In this document: piece after piece, positions 42,916 to 57,640 of the stretch
Numbering within the stretch: the first letter of the stretch is position 1
How the letters are laid out: each line of letters starts with the position of its first letter
From: Facklamia miroungae
GTDB taxonomy: Bacteria; Bacillota; Bacilli; Lactobacillales; Aerococcaceae
Length of the DNA stretch: 64,000 nt
Direction of reading: 5' to 3'
Assembly: GCF_012396555.1 (NCBI RefSeq)
Contig: NZ_JAAXPS010000006.1
Location: forward strand, 29,758 to 93,757
The notes under the pieces: model-generated
What the model was told of the DNA's origin: nothing
Databases searched by the model: none
Seen by the model: only the letters and a program-made list of their open reading frames with translations
Made by a program: the position numbers and the translations under genes

Positions 42916-43803
42916 TTACCCGTTCGGATTTAAAATACTTTCATCCGTTTCTAAAGTCATCTCTTCTGGCTCTCTCAAGAAAGTGAAGCCTTCACCATCC
43001 ACTTGTTGAACATCATTAACTGCAATAAAAGCTTTTGGATCAATATTATGCACAATCTTTTTAACTGCCATTAATTGACGATTAGAAACAACAACATATA
43101 ATATTTGCCGTTGCTTTTTAGAATAGAAACCATATCCTGAGAAAATAGTTACGCCACGCTTAACCTTATCCATAATTTCATTACCAATTTCTTCATGTTT
43201 ATGTGAGATGATAAACAGCGCATTTTTAGGGTTATACCCTGTAACCCAGAAGTTTAAAATCCGACTATATAAAAGAATTCCAACAATTGAAATAGCTCCC
43301 TTTTCTAACCCAATTGCAAAGAATAATAAAGAAATGATCACACCATCGAACATCAAAAGAGCATTCGAAACGCTGATTCCAGTGTATTTATTGACTATAA
43401 GTGCCAGAATATCCGTTCCTCCAGTAGAACCTCCACCTCGTATTACAATACCTAGACCTGTCCCCATGATGACTCCTGACACCAAAGGTGCTACCAATTG
43501 ATTATCTGGAATAAACGGTGCTGGTTGAATTACTTGTAAAAAGAAAGAAAGTGCAGCAATTGATATAAGGGTGTAGATAATTGTTAATTTATTTAATAAT
43601 TTCCATCCAATAATCAAGATAATCACATTTAAAACGAAGGCTGTTTTAGGGATATCAAAATTGAGTGTATAATGGAAAAATAAGGTTAGACCCGTAACTC
43701 CGCCGTCACCCAGCTCATTAGGTACAGAAACCAAATTTATGGCAAGGGCTACTAAAAACGTTCCAACGATGGTCATTGATAATGATGTGATGATGTTCTT
43801 CAT
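42916..43803 (-). CDS. YitT-family membrane protein (DUF161/DUF2179)
   Basis: The 295 residues contain about five to six membrane segments in the first ~190 residues, with VIRGGGSTGGTDILALIVNKYTG as the family signature (about 122-144). A soluble C-terminal domain (DUF2179, about 200-285) contains GVTIFSGYGFYSKKQRQILYVVV. The function is unknown; the domain layout is typical of lactic acid bacteria, which usually carry several copies. AGGAAG is 7 nt before ATG. It is a monocistronic gene. Confidence 0.93.
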   Translation of the reverse strand: MKNIITSLSMTIVGTFLVALAINLVSVPNELGDGGVTGLTLFFHYTLNFDIPKTAFVLNVIILIIGWKLLNKLTIIYTLISIAALSFFLQVIQPAPFIPDNQLVAPLVSGVIMGTGLGIVIRGGGSTGGTDILALIVNKYTGISVSNALLMFDGVIISLLFFAIGLEKGAISIVGILLYSRILNFWVTGYNPKNALFIISHKHEEIGNEIMDKVKRGVTIFSGYGFYSKKQRQILYVVVSNRQLMAVKKIVHNIDPKAFIAVNDVQQVDGEGFTFLREPEEMTLETDESILNPNG

Positions 43804-43863
43804 TTCTACACTTCCTATCTTCTTTTTTGTGGGTTCTCTTTTAAATACGCTTTAGTTCCAGAT

Positions 43864-43899
43864 TAAAACGACACAAATGGCAGTTTTCATTTGTGTCGT
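43864..43899 (-). terminator. Terminator of the pcrA-gatB operon
   Basis: ACGACACAAATG / CATTTGTGTCGT arms with an 8-nt loop and TTTT as transcribed, 20 nt after gatB. Confidence 0.87.
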
Positions 43900-43918
43900 C
43901 TTTAACTTCCTCTGAGGG

Positions 43919-45349
43919 TTACATTGTTTGTAATTTTTCAAGGATTAATTCATTAACGACCTGAGGGTTAGCTTGACCTTTAGTTCTCTTCATCACTTGT
44001 CCAACAAAGAATCCGACGGCCCGATCTTTCCCATTTTTATAATCTTCAACCGACTTTGGATCGCCTTCAATAATTTCATCAATCATCGGTTTTAACTGGG
44101 CAGGATCTGATAGTTGAGCCATCCCTTTTGCTTTGACCATTTCATTTGCATCTCCTCCTTCTTCGGCTAGAAGCTTAAAGAGTTTTTTAGCAATTTTTGA
44201 AGAAATTGTACCGTTTTCAATCAATTGAATCATATCTGCTAAATTCTTTGGTGTCAATCCTGTTTGTGATAATTCAATCTGTTTAGCATTCAAATGAGCT
44301 GAGACTTCTCCCATTAACCAGTTAGATACTTGCTTGGCATCTGCTCCTGCTTGAATTGTAGCTTCAAAGAAATCGGACATTTCTTTTTGAAGTGTCAAGA
44401 CCATTGCATCGTATTCTGGTAATTGAAACTCTTCAATATATTTCTTACGACGCACTTCTGGCATTTCTGGCATTGATTGTTGTACGCGATCGATCCATTC
44501 TTGTGAAATTGTAATCGGTGGCAAATCCGGTTCAGGAAAATAGCGATAATCTGCCGCTCCCTCTTTGGTACGCATTAGAATTGTTTGTCCTGTTTTTTCG
44601 TCATATCGACGTGTTTCCTGGTGAATAACACCTCCTGCTCTTAAAATGTTTTCTTGACGTTTTTCCTCAAACTCTAATCCTTTACGAACATAATTAAAAG
44701 AGTTTAAATTTTTAATTTCTGTCTTTGTTCCAAAGGCTTCTTGCCCAAAGGGCCGAATTGAAATATTACCATCACAACGTAAAGAGCCTTCTTCCATCTT
44801 GACATCAGAAACACCGGTATACATAATTCGCTCGCGTAGAGCTTCTAAAAAGGCATGAGCTTCTTGTGGGGAGCGAATATCTGCCTCGGTTACGATCTCA
44901 ATTAAAGGTGTCCCTTGGCGGTTTAAATCCACATAAGAATAGCCATCAACACCGTGAGTGTTTTTTCCAGCATCTTCTTCTAAATGAACGCGTTCAATGC
45001 GAATGCGACGCTTCTTCCCTTCCACTTCAATATCTAAATAGCCATTTGAGCCTACGGGTTGATCGAGTTGAGAAATTTGGTAGGCCGAGGGATTGTCAGG
45101 ATAAAAATAGTTTTTGCGATCAAACTTCATCTCCTTAGCCACTTGACAATTTAAAGCCAAAGATGCTTTCATACCAAATTCTATCGCTTGACGATTCATG
45201 GTTGGAAGGGTGCCTGGATATCCCCAGTCTTTCTCATTAGTATTAGCATTTGGTTCTACCCCGAAGCCAACTGGTGAGGAAGAAAAGATTTTAGATTGCG
45301 TTTTCAATTCCACATGGACTTCAAGTCCAATTACTGTTTCAAAATTCAT
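43919..45349 (-). CDS. gatB: Asp/Glu-tRNA(Asn/Gln) amidotransferase subunit B
   Basis: GatB recognises mischarged Glu-tRNA-Gln (and Asp-tRNA-Asn) and carries the kinase site. It has 476 residues with the opening [13 protein letters not shown] and the metal/phosphate region [16 protein letters not shown]. It starts 10 nt after gatA with AGGAGG overlapping the gap. It is last in the operon. Its presence implies that Gln-tRNA is made by transamidation, as in nearly all Firmicutes. Confidence 0.97.
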   Translation of the reverse strand: MNFETVIGLEVHVELKTQSKIFSSSPVGFGVEPNANTNEKDWGYPGTLPTMNRQAIEFGMKASLALNCQVAKEMKFDRKNYFYPDNPSAYQISQLDQPVGSNGYLDIEVEGKKRRIRIERVHLEEDAGKNTHGVDGYSYVDLNRQGTPLIEIVTEADIRSPQEAHAFLEALRERIMYTGVSDVKMEEGSLRCDGNISIRPFGQEAFGTKTEIKNLNSFNYVRKGLEFEEKRQENILRAGGVIHQETRRYDEKTGQTILMRTKEGAADYRYFPEPDLPPITISQEWIDRVQQSMPEMPEVRRKKYIEEFQLPEYDAMVLTLQKEMSDFFEATIQAGADAKQVSNWLMGEVSAHLNAKQIELSQTGLTPKNLADMIQLIENGTISSKIAKKLFKLLAEEGGDANEMVKAKGMAQLSDPAQLKPMIDEIIEGDPKSVEDYKNGKDRAVGFFVGQVMKRTKGQANPQVVNELILEKLQTM

Positions 45350-45359
45350 CTAGATCCTC

Positions 45360-46826
45360 CTAAATTTTGGGTGCTTGATTGACAAAGTCATGACCTTGCT
45401 CAAAATCATAAGCTATTTGATAAAGCAAAGCCTCGCTATCTACTGGACCAGAAAGTGCCATCCCTATCGGAAGACCCTTTTTATCAAAACCAGCTGGTAC
45501 AGAAAGACTTGGTATCCCAGCTAAGTTCATCGGTATAGTTAATAAGTCAGCTACATACATTTTCAGAGGATCTGAAATACGTTCGCCAATTTTATAAGCG
45601 GTCGAAGGGGTAACAGGGCCCATAATAAGATCATATCGATCAAACACCTCTTTAAAATCTTGGATAATCAACGTCCGAACTTGCGCAGCCTTCTTGAAAA
45701 ATTTATCATACGCCCCTGAACTTAATGAGTAGGTTCCTACCATTAAACGACGCTTTACCTCTGGTCCAAATCCTTCAGAGCGTGATTTTAAGTAAATTTC
45801 TTCTAAGCTTGTAGCATCTTTTGAACGATAGCCATAGCGAATACCATCATATCGCTGTAAATTAGAAGAAGCTTCTGCAGATGCAAGAATGTAGTAAACA
45901 TTAATTCCATACTCAGAATGCGGAAGGGATACCTCTTCAACTATTGCCCCTTTGTTTTTGAAATATTCTGCAGCCTTATTCATTGCCTCACGTACATCTA
46001 AATCAATTGCTTCTGATTGATATTCCTTTGGAAAAGCAATTCTTTTGCCTTCAATCGATTGGCCGATTAAACTGCTAAAATCTTGTTCATGATCGGGTAG
46101 GCTCGTCGCATCATTAGCGTCCTGACCGGAGATGGCCTGTAAGAGTAAAGCATTGTCTTCTATTGTCAATGTCATTGGTCCTACTTGATCGAGACTAGAT
46201 GCAAAAGCAATCACTCCATGACGAGAAACTCGCCCATAAGTTGGTTTCATTCCAACAATTCCAGTATATGAAGCAGGTTGTCGTATCGACCCCCCGGTAT
46301 CTGTCCCTAATGCAGCAGGAACTTGTCTGGAACTAACAGCTGCTGATGAGCCTCCAGAAGAACCGCCAGGAACTCGATCAAGATCCCAAGGATTTTTACT
46401 TGTTTTGAAATAAGAATTTTCAGTTGATCCGCCCATTGCAAACTCATCAAGATTGACCTTACCTACAATGATGGCCCCTGCTTTTTTTAATTGTTTGACA
46501 ACAAAAGCATCATAAGTGGGTATAAAATCTTCAAGCATTTTACTCGCTGCTGTCGTTTTGAAACCAGCCGTTAAAATATTATCTTTGATTGCTATTGGAA
46601 TACCATTCAATATTTTTGTTCCATCATCTTGATAACCTGCTTGATCCGCAATTTTTGCAGCTTCAAGGGCAGCCGCTTTATGATTATCATAGTTTAAAAA
46701 AGACTGAACTGCACCTTCACTTGCTTCTATTTGTTGATAGGTATGCGTAATCAGTTCAACAGCGGTAAAAGCTCCTGATTTTAACCCTTTTTTCATTTCG
46801 ATAATTGTTGTTGGGAATGTTTTCAT
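45360..46826 (-). CDS. gatA: Asp/Glu-tRNA(Asn/Gln) amidotransferase subunit A
   Basis: GatA is an amidase-signature enzyme releasing ammonia from glutamine for GatB. The 488 residues contain the Lys of IAIKDNI and the serines of GGSSGGSSAAVSSRQ and TGGSIRQPASY that form the Ser-cisSer-Lys triad. The start at 46826 is supported by AAAGGAG 6 nt upstream and lies one base after the gatC stop; the in-frame TTG at 46850 is not needed. Confidence 0.97.
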   Translation of the reverse strand: MKTFPTTIIEMKKGLKSGAFTAVELITHTYQQIEASEGAVQSFLNYDNHKAAALEAAKIADQAGYQDDGTKILNGIPIAIKDNILTAGFKTTAASKMLEDFIPTYDAFVVKQLKKAGAIIVGKVNLDEFAMGGSTENSYFKTSKNPWDLDRVPGGSSGGSSAAVSSRQVPAALGTDTGGSIRQPASYTGIVGMKPTYGRVSRHGVIAFASSLDQVGPMTLTIEDNALLLQAISGQDANDATSLPDHEQDFSSLIGQSIEGKRIAFPKEYQSEAIDLDVREAMNKAAEYFKNKGAIVEEVSLPHSEYGINVYYILASAEASSNLQRYDGIRYGYRSKDATSLEEIYLKSRSEGFGPEVKRRLMVGTYSLSSGAYDKFFKKAAQVRTLIIQDFKEVFDRYDLIMGPVTPSTAYKIGERISDPLKMYVADLLTIPMNLAGIPSLSVPAGFDKKGLPIGMALSGPVDSEALLYQIAYDFEQGHDFVNQAPKI

Positions 46827-46827
46827 C

Positions 46828-47127
46828 TTAAGCTCCTTTTTCATCTTCAATAATCACTGGTACTTGAATATAGCCATCTTTTGCTGTTGGGGCATTCTTC
46901 AATAGTTCTTGATAAGTAGCATTCTCAACAGCCACATCTTCACGATAGATATTCTTCAATTGATTCCCATGATAGGTTGGGGCTATACCTTCTGTCTCAA
47001 CTTCTTGCAATTGTTCAACCATTCCAATAATTTCTTGAATGTTAGGTGTGAATTGGTCTAATTCCTCTTCACTAAAGCTTAGTTTTGCTAATTGGGCAAC
47101 ATGTTGAATGTCTTCGCGTGTAATCAT
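46828..47127 (-). CDS. gatC: Asp/Glu-tRNA(Asn/Gln) amidotransferase subunit C
   Basis: This is a 99-residue small subunit wrapping GatA and GatB. The opening REDIQHVAQLAKLSFSEEEL is the family hallmark. It lies 17 nt after camS and 1 nt before gatA, with AAGGAGG upstream. Confidence 0.96.
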   Translation of the reverse strand: MITREDIQHVAQLAKLSFSEEELDQFTPNIQEIIGMVEQLQEVETEGIAPTYHGNQLKNIYREDVAVENATYQELLKNAPTAKDGYIQVPVIIEDEKGA

Positions 47128-47144
47128 TCTTTTCCTCCTTCTTA

Positions 47145-52852
<5,708 letters not shown>

Positions 52853-52890
52853 TTTCTCACTCCATTTCACCAACACTTTCAATACCTGAT

Positions 52891-52899
52891 ATTATATCA
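52891..52899 (-). promoter_or_regulatory. Extended -10 promoter of pcrA-ligA-camS-gatCAB
   Basis: TGATATAAT on the minus strand, 38 nt before the pcrA start. No good -35. Confidence 0.5.
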
Positions 52900-52964
52900 A
52901 AAAATCCAGTAATCTCCTATGTCCTTTATCAGCTTCTTCCTATTGACAGAATTCTATTTAGGCA

Positions 52965-53001
52965 AAATAAAAGAAGCTAATGTTATTAGCATCAGCTTCT
53001 T
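52965..53001 (-). terminator. Terminator of the PurK-like gene
   Basis: AAGAAGCT-G-ATG / CAT-T-AGCTTCTT arms, then TTTTATTTT as transcribed. Confidence 0.8.
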
Positions 53002-53005
53002 AAGC

Positions 53006-54142
53006 TTATTCAGGTTTATATAATTCCGTCATTTCAATTTGTCGATCACAAGACATTAAACTATCTCCCGTAATAATTACTTGTCCTTCTAAATGATTAT
53101 GCCATTGATCTGGTACATTAACCAAAGAAAAGCCCCAATCAGTTCGTGACATATATTGAACCATAACACTTTCGAGATTCAAGTGTTCAATTGGAATAGC
53201 TATCGCCGCTGCGGACTTAGCGTGTAATGATGGGAGTGGCAGTCCTGCCATTGCTCGCATACAAGCTTCGTACTGAGAAACCGACATTGATCCAATGGTA
53301 AAGGTTGCTGCTTGAGACAAACCTATTGAAGCTTGATTGATATATATAACACCAGAGGAAGTGATGAAAAATTCTAAAGTCAAGGCTCCAATGAGAGTCA
53401 GCGACTCAGCGATTAACTGTCCTAATCGGTTAATTTCAGCAATCACTTCTTCAACAATTCTGGCAGGATAGCGCACCTGAGTTCCGATAATAAGACCTTT
53501 ATCGACCAATTCGAATGGTGGATAAATGAGTATTTCACCCCGTTCATTTCTTACAACAGTCAAGGACACTCTCTTTTCTACGGGAATCCAAGCTTCTAAT
53601 ATACAGGTTGCTTGCTCAACCTTCTTTTCAGCTAAAACTAAATCCTCTTCATTAAAAAGAAGAACATGATCTTTAGCCTGATTCAAATGCCTTTGCCCTG
53701 ACTTTAGCACACAGGGATAACCTATATACTCTATTGCTTCCTTTATGTCTTCAATGGAAGTAACCATCGAAAAAGGCGCGACTAAACTTTTAGTAGAATC
53801 TAAATATACTTTTTCTATTAAACGATCTGTCGTAATTGCGACTAAGTCTTCTGACAAAGCTAAGTCTGTATACGTTTCTAATAGTTTATAATGTCGGTTA
53901 GATAGTATGCCTGGCTCTACATATATCATATCTACCAGACTAGCAAATTCAATCAGACTTTCCTCTTTATAATCTGCATCAATCATTTGCCAAATAGCAA
54001 ACTGCTTTACAGGGTTTTCAGCTTGATTTACCAAACTGGCTACTCGAAAACCAAGCTTGCCTGCTTCTTGAGCTAGTAAAGTCGTCGTAATAGATTGACC
54101 AATCATGCCAATCATACTTCCTGGATGATGTCTATGAGCCAT
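53006..54142 (-). CDS. PurK-like ATP-grasp protein with altered active site
   Basis: The 378 residues have the three-part PurK/ATP-grasp layout (GSMIGMIGQSITTTLLAQEA at the N-terminus, ATP-grasp B domain with YPCVLKSGQ, C-terminal domain). In true PurK the metal and substrate site reads NEL...PRxHNSGH; here it reads NQASIGLSQAAT, so the metal Glu and the Arg/His residues are gone. The glycine-rich loop GGYDGRGQ is also replaced. No pur genes are nearby. It is therefore probably not a carboxyaminoimidazole ribonucleotide synthase but a repurposed relative. It lies 26 nt after the glucosaminidase gene. Confidence 0.8.
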   Translation of the reverse strand: MAHRHHPGSMIGMIGQSITTTLLAQEAGKLGFRVASLVNQAENPVKQFAIWQMIDADYKEESLIEFASLVDMIYVEPGILSNRHYKLLETYTDLALSEDLVAITTDRLIEKVYLDSTKSLVAPFSMVTSIEDIKEAIEYIGYPCVLKSGQRHLNQAKDHVLLFNEEDLVLAEKKVEQATCILEAWIPVEKRVSLTVVRNERGEILIYPPFELVDKGLIIGTQVRYPARIVEEVIAEINRLGQLIAESLTLIGALTLEFFITSSGVIYINQASIGLSQAATFTIGSMSVSQYEACMRAMAGLPLPSLHAKSAAAIAIPIEHLNLESVMVQYMSRTDWGFSLVNVPDQWHNHLEGQVIITGDSLMSCDRQIEMTELYKPE

Positions 54143-54168
54143 CTAATCCCTCCATTGAAATAGTGTGT

Positions 54169-54879
54169 TTAAGGTTGATCATACTGGTATAATTGCCAAT
54201 CTTCAATCATATGAATTAACTTTTCACCATAAGTTGGATCGGTCGCATAGCCTGAATCTTGTAAGGCTTGCGCTTGTGATTGAAAATCCTTTGCTTCTAA
54301 TACAGCTTGATACTGATTGGGATCCCAAGAAGTGCCATTTATCATCAAAAGAGCATGCTCTCTCATAGACGCTTGCCAAGAAGGATATACCTTAAAATAA
54401 TCATTAATTTCAACCCACTCTCCATCAAAAAACTCCATTGTCGGATATAGGGCTGAGTTAGGATCATCTGCACTTGTTTTAATCCCATATAAATTATGAT
54501 GTTGACTAGCGAGTTGACTTCTGCCAAAATCTGATTCTAAAATTGCCTGAGCTAAAGACACCGAGGCATAGACGCCAAATTCTCTTTGTAACGCCTGGGC
54601 GGTTGGTACTAATTCTACGATAAATTGTTCTTTAAGAATTCTTTCAGATTGAGAAACTTCGTTTTGATCGATACTAGGTAAGGGTTGAGAAATCCACCGG
54701 ACAAATAAAATTAATACGAGACCTGCAAAAATTATTATGAAAAAACTTAAACAACCTAATCTTTTAAAAAAAGCTTCTTGCCATCGTTTAAATTGCTTAA
54801 ATTTTTTATTATTTTTAAAGGCTTTTTTTCTGGGTCTACTCGTTTTTTTGCGTTTTTTTTGCACCAATGGATTCACCAC
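54169..54879 (-). CDS. Membrane-anchored glucosaminidase (GH73)
   Basis: The 236 residues comprise a Lys/Arg-rich cytoplasmic N-terminus (about 1-40), one membrane span (about 44-63) and an external glucosaminidase domain (about 85-230) with the catalytic Glu in SLAQAILESDFGRSQLA and NLYGIKTSADD. It hydrolyses beta-1,4 links in peptidoglycan glycan. The start is GTG at 54879 (or the next codon, GTG 54876); the Shine-Dalgarno is weak and lies about 15 nt upstream in the end of the previous gene, so coupling is likely. It has no cell-wall binding repeats. Confidence 0.88.
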   Translation of the reverse strand: MVNPLVQKKRKKTSRPRKKAFKNNKKFKQFKRWQEAFFKRLGCLSFFIIIFAGLVLILFVRWISQPLPSIDQNEVSQSERILKEQFIVELVPTAQALQREFGVYASVSLAQAILESDFGRSQLASQHHNLYGIKTSADDPNSALYPTMEFFDGEWVEINDYFKVYPSWQASMREHALLMINGTSWDPNQYQAVLEAKDFQSQAQALQDSGYATDPTYGEKLIHMIEDWQLYQYDQP

Positions 54880-54887
54880 TTTATTAT

Positions 54888-55409
54888 TTATTCATCTCCA
54901 GTATCTCTTACCTTATCACTTTGGTCATCAAACCATTGTAGGAGTTTTACTTCATCTGTTTCTAACTGTTGTCTTAAGACTCCAGGTAACCGTATCTCAA
55001 TAATATCATTATATCCCCAGAATTGATAATCCGCGATTAATTGTAAAATCATTGTATTTTGTTGGTTTTCAGAATTTTCACTTTGATGCCATTCTAAACG
55101 CACCATACCGTGATTAACCCAAGTTTTAGCAATTTGATATTTAAGATAGAGATATTCTCCTACCGGATTAGCAGAGACTTCTGGAATAATTTCAGCATTG
55201 CGAACTACCTTTTGAACTAACATCCATTCATAATCCGTAAATAAAGTCGAAATGATTTGAATGTTTTCGAACTTAAGACCTTGTTCACCTTTTTTCCATC
55301 GATCCCACGACTGAGGACTAATGCCTAACTTTTCAGCATAAAATGCTTTTTCTGTTTGAAATTTCTCTTTAATTGCATGAATGACAATTTGAATGAGTGT
55401 AGGACTCAT
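54888..55409 (-). CDS. Unknown protein with N-terminal HTH-like segment
   Basis: This soluble protein of 173 residues has no signal peptide. Residues about 19-45 (TEKAFYAEKLGISPQSWDRWKKGEQGLKF) resemble an XRE helix-turn-helix. The remainder (VGEYLYLKYQIAKTWVNHGM, MILQLIADYQFWGYND) is not recognised. It has a GGGGGAG site and is 8 nt upstream of the glucosaminidase, so it forms a unit with it and the PurK-like gene. A role in regulating this unit is possible. Confidence 0.65.
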   Translation of the reverse strand: MSPTLIQIVIHAIKEKFQTEKAFYAEKLGISPQSWDRWKKGEQGLKFENIQIISTLFTDYEWMLVQKVVRNAEIIPEVSANPVGEYLYLKYQIAKTWVNHGMVRLEWHQSENSENQQNTMILQLIADYQFWGYNDIIEIRLPGVLRQQLETDEVKLLQWFDDQSDKVRDTGDE

Positions 55410-55471
55410 AGTAACTCCCCCTTTTTAATTATTATACACCTAAAAAGTGATATAAAAAAGTGGCAAATTTT

Positions 55472-55508
55472 TAAAAATAGAAAGACTTCAATATCGAAGT
55501 CTTTCTAT
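55472..55508 (-). terminator. Terminator of the zinc-ribbon/beta-lactamase-fold gene
   Basis: Perfect 13-bp arms ATAGAAAGACTTC / GAAGTCTTTCTAT with a 6-nt loop; TTTTT follows on the minus strand. Confidence 0.9.
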
Positions 55509-55539
55509 CCCACTTAAGTCATTTCAAACAAATAGTCAA

Positions 55540-57549
55540 TTAATAAAAGTACCAAGTTCCTTTTTCATCCTGATACCACGTTCCACGACGATATTCGTCG
55601 CCAAACCAATAATAGTTTTCTGTTTGCTTCCCATTATATAAATTATCAGTTGGCTCGACCCCAGCTTCCGCAGGACCTACTTCCACAGAGCTTTCTTCTA
55701 TGGTGGTTTCTTGAACTTCTTCCCCTGTGATTAATTGAGTCATGAGATCATTTAAGGTTTGACTAATTCTTCCAACCATATCATAGGATTCATTGAATTT
55801 TTTAGTCAGAACTACATAAATATATTCTGAGCCTTCCGCTTGAGCAATTCCTGCAATATGCTGAAGTTGAGGATTTTCCTCAGTTGTCAATAGTTCATAG
55901 CGCTGAGTAACCAGCGCATTATAGTTAGGGAATTTATCCGTGTAAGGTGATAGGTTTACCGCTTCTTTAAGTAAGTTGTCATGCTCTTCATCGACCAATT
56001 GGTTTTTTGCTAATTTAGAGAGAAGATTTGATAGGTCTGTAACGTTTGTTACTGATCCAGTAATATAGGCCTCTTCCTCAATAGCCAGTGGTGCATTCAT
56101 ACGTGTGGCAAAATAACCTGATTCTTTTAACCAATAATTAAAACGATTAACTCCTTCTGCTAATTGAACTAAATGGTTCATAGCCGAGGCATCACCAGCT
56201 TGAATAGTTAAATCAATCAACTCTTGAACCGTATAAGAATCTCTTTCCTGACTTGCAACTTGTCCAACATCTCCTGAAGCAATTAATTGTGTTTTAACAG
56301 GTATTTCCTCATCAAGAGAGACGATTCCGTCTGCTACCAATTCATAAGTTCTTTGCAAAATAAACCAAGCAATCAATCGGTCTGCTTCCATCGTTTGATC
56401 TTCATAAACAAAAGGCGCTTGATCGCCCACCTTCTGAATTTGTAGAGCTACTGTTTCTTGTTCAGGGAAATATTCATTAACCGTTTGATTAAACTGATCG
56501 ATTCTTTCTGCCTGATCTTGTTTATCTGGCACTTTATAGGCAATCTTTTCTGAAAAATTATCAGCAGAAATAAGAAGCGCCTGTTGGCTTGTGTCTTCAC
56601 CAATTACAGATAAAGCAGGATCATTGAAAGATATTTTTAACATCTTACCTTCTTTAAATAGTGAGAATTCATCCTTCAATTCAACTTCTGTATCATTATA
56701 CTTCACTTTAAATTTGAAGGTTTCTTGGTTCACTTGAGACAGAGAATTGACAAATTCTAAATCAATTTTGATGGTGGGATATTCTTCAACATCCACTTGC
56801 TTATCTTTGATTTGAAAGGCTGCTACTTCATGACTTGTCGTTTGTTCTTCTTTTAGTCCAGCTTCTTTAGACGAATTTTCATCTGATTCTGTTTTTGTAG
56901 TTGTTTCTATTTCTGCGGAAGAATTCTGGTCTTGCGAAGTCACTACTTCTTGAACAGGCTGTTCATTATTCTGACCGATCATTGGGTCCAAGTAACTCTT
57001 AACCATTCCCAATAACTGAGGACCGTATAGAAAAATCAAAAAGAAAACGGCTAAAACAATGAGCCATTTCAGCAAATTCCAAAGCAATTTGCCAAAATGA
57101 TTCTTTTTAGTTTTTGGAACAATATAATCATCTTCCTCAGCATGCGACTCATTTAAAAATTCAGAGCTTGTATAGGGGTAGGAGAGGACTTCATCTGCTC
57201 TCCTTTTAAAAGCATCTTCTGAATCATCCTCTTCAGAAGAACTATTTGAAACTCCAACAATAGAACGTTCATAGGCTAATTTCGCTTCTTTTTCAGCTTC
57301 TGCTAATTCTTTTTCAAGCGATCGCCTTACAGGAACGTGACGAGTTACCTCGGGCTTGTAATTAGATAGATTTTGCTTTTGATTAGTTTTCTTCCCGCTG
57401 TTTGGATGATCTTCCGATTTTTTAAATGTATTTTGCGTTTTTTTATCTAAATTGCCTTGTTCTTTTTTATCTGCTTGATTAAATTTATAGCCACAGTATG
57501 CACACTGGGTCTTGCTACGGACATTTCGTCCACAATTAGGACACTGCAT
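55540..57549 (-). CDS. Zinc-ribbon membrane protein with inactive class A beta-lactamase fold
   Basis: The 669 residues comprise an N-terminal zinc ribbon (CPNC...CAYC, 3-20), a charged cytoplasmic region, one membrane span (about 157-178), and an extracellular part with a Glu/Ser/Thr-rich stretch. A class A beta-lactamase-like domain follows (about 350-600), then a Tyr/Trp-rich tail (YYWFGDEYRRGTWYQDEKG). The positions of the SxxK, SDN and KTG motifs read RLIA, GDA and QAEG, so serine-hydrolase catalysis is unlikely. It is monocistronic, with a promoter (57600-57629) inside an inverted repeat. It may sense or bind peptidoglycan rather than cut it. Confidence 0.75.
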   Translation of the reverse strand: MQCPNCGRNVRSKTQCAYCGYKFNQADKKEQGNLDKKTQNTFKKSEDHPNSGKKTNQKQNLSNYKPEVTRHVPVRRSLEKELAEAEKEAKLAYERSIVGVSNSSSEEDDSEDAFKRRADEVLSYPYTSSEFLNESHAEEDDYIVPKTKKNHFGKLLWNLLKWLIVLAVFFLIFLYGPQLLGMVKSYLDPMIGQNNEQPVQEVVTSQDQNSSAEIETTTKTESDENSSKEAGLKEEQTTSHEVAAFQIKDKQVDVEEYPTIKIDLEFVNSLSQVNQETFKFKVKYNDTEVELKDEFSLFKEGKMLKISFNDPALSVIGEDTSQQALLISADNFSEKIAYKVPDKQDQAERIDQFNQTVNEYFPEQETVALQIQKVGDQAPFVYEDQTMEADRLIAWFILQRTYELVADGIVSLDEEIPVKTQLIASGDVGQVASQERDSYTVQELIDLTIQAGDASAMNHLVQLAEGVNRFNYWLKESGYFATRMNAPLAIEEEAYITGSVTNVTDLSNLLSKLAKNQLVDEEHDNLLKEAVNLSPYTDKFPNYNALVTQRYELLTTEENPQLQHIAGIAQAEGSEYIYVVLTKKFNESYDMVGRISQTLNDLMTQLITGEEVQETTIEESSVEVGPAEAGVEPTDNLYNGKQTENYYWFGDEYRRGTWYQDEKGTWYFY

Positions 57550-57599
57550 TTAATTGCCTCCTCTAAAATAATACCTTTAATAGGGTCTTAGTTTCACTC

Positions 57600-57636
57600 A
57601 TTGTAGCATATTCTTAAAGCGGTTCACAATATGCTA
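57600..57636 (-). promoter_or_regulatory. Promoter and inverted repeat upstream of the beta-lactamase-fold gene
   Basis: -35 TTGTGA (57624-57629), 18-bp spacer, -10 TACAAT (57600-57605) extended by TG. TAGCATATT / AATATGCTA arms (57604-57612 / 57628-57636) overlap both elements. It is a possible operator, since no T-run makes it a terminator. Confidence 0.6.
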
Positions 57637-57640
57637 TAGA

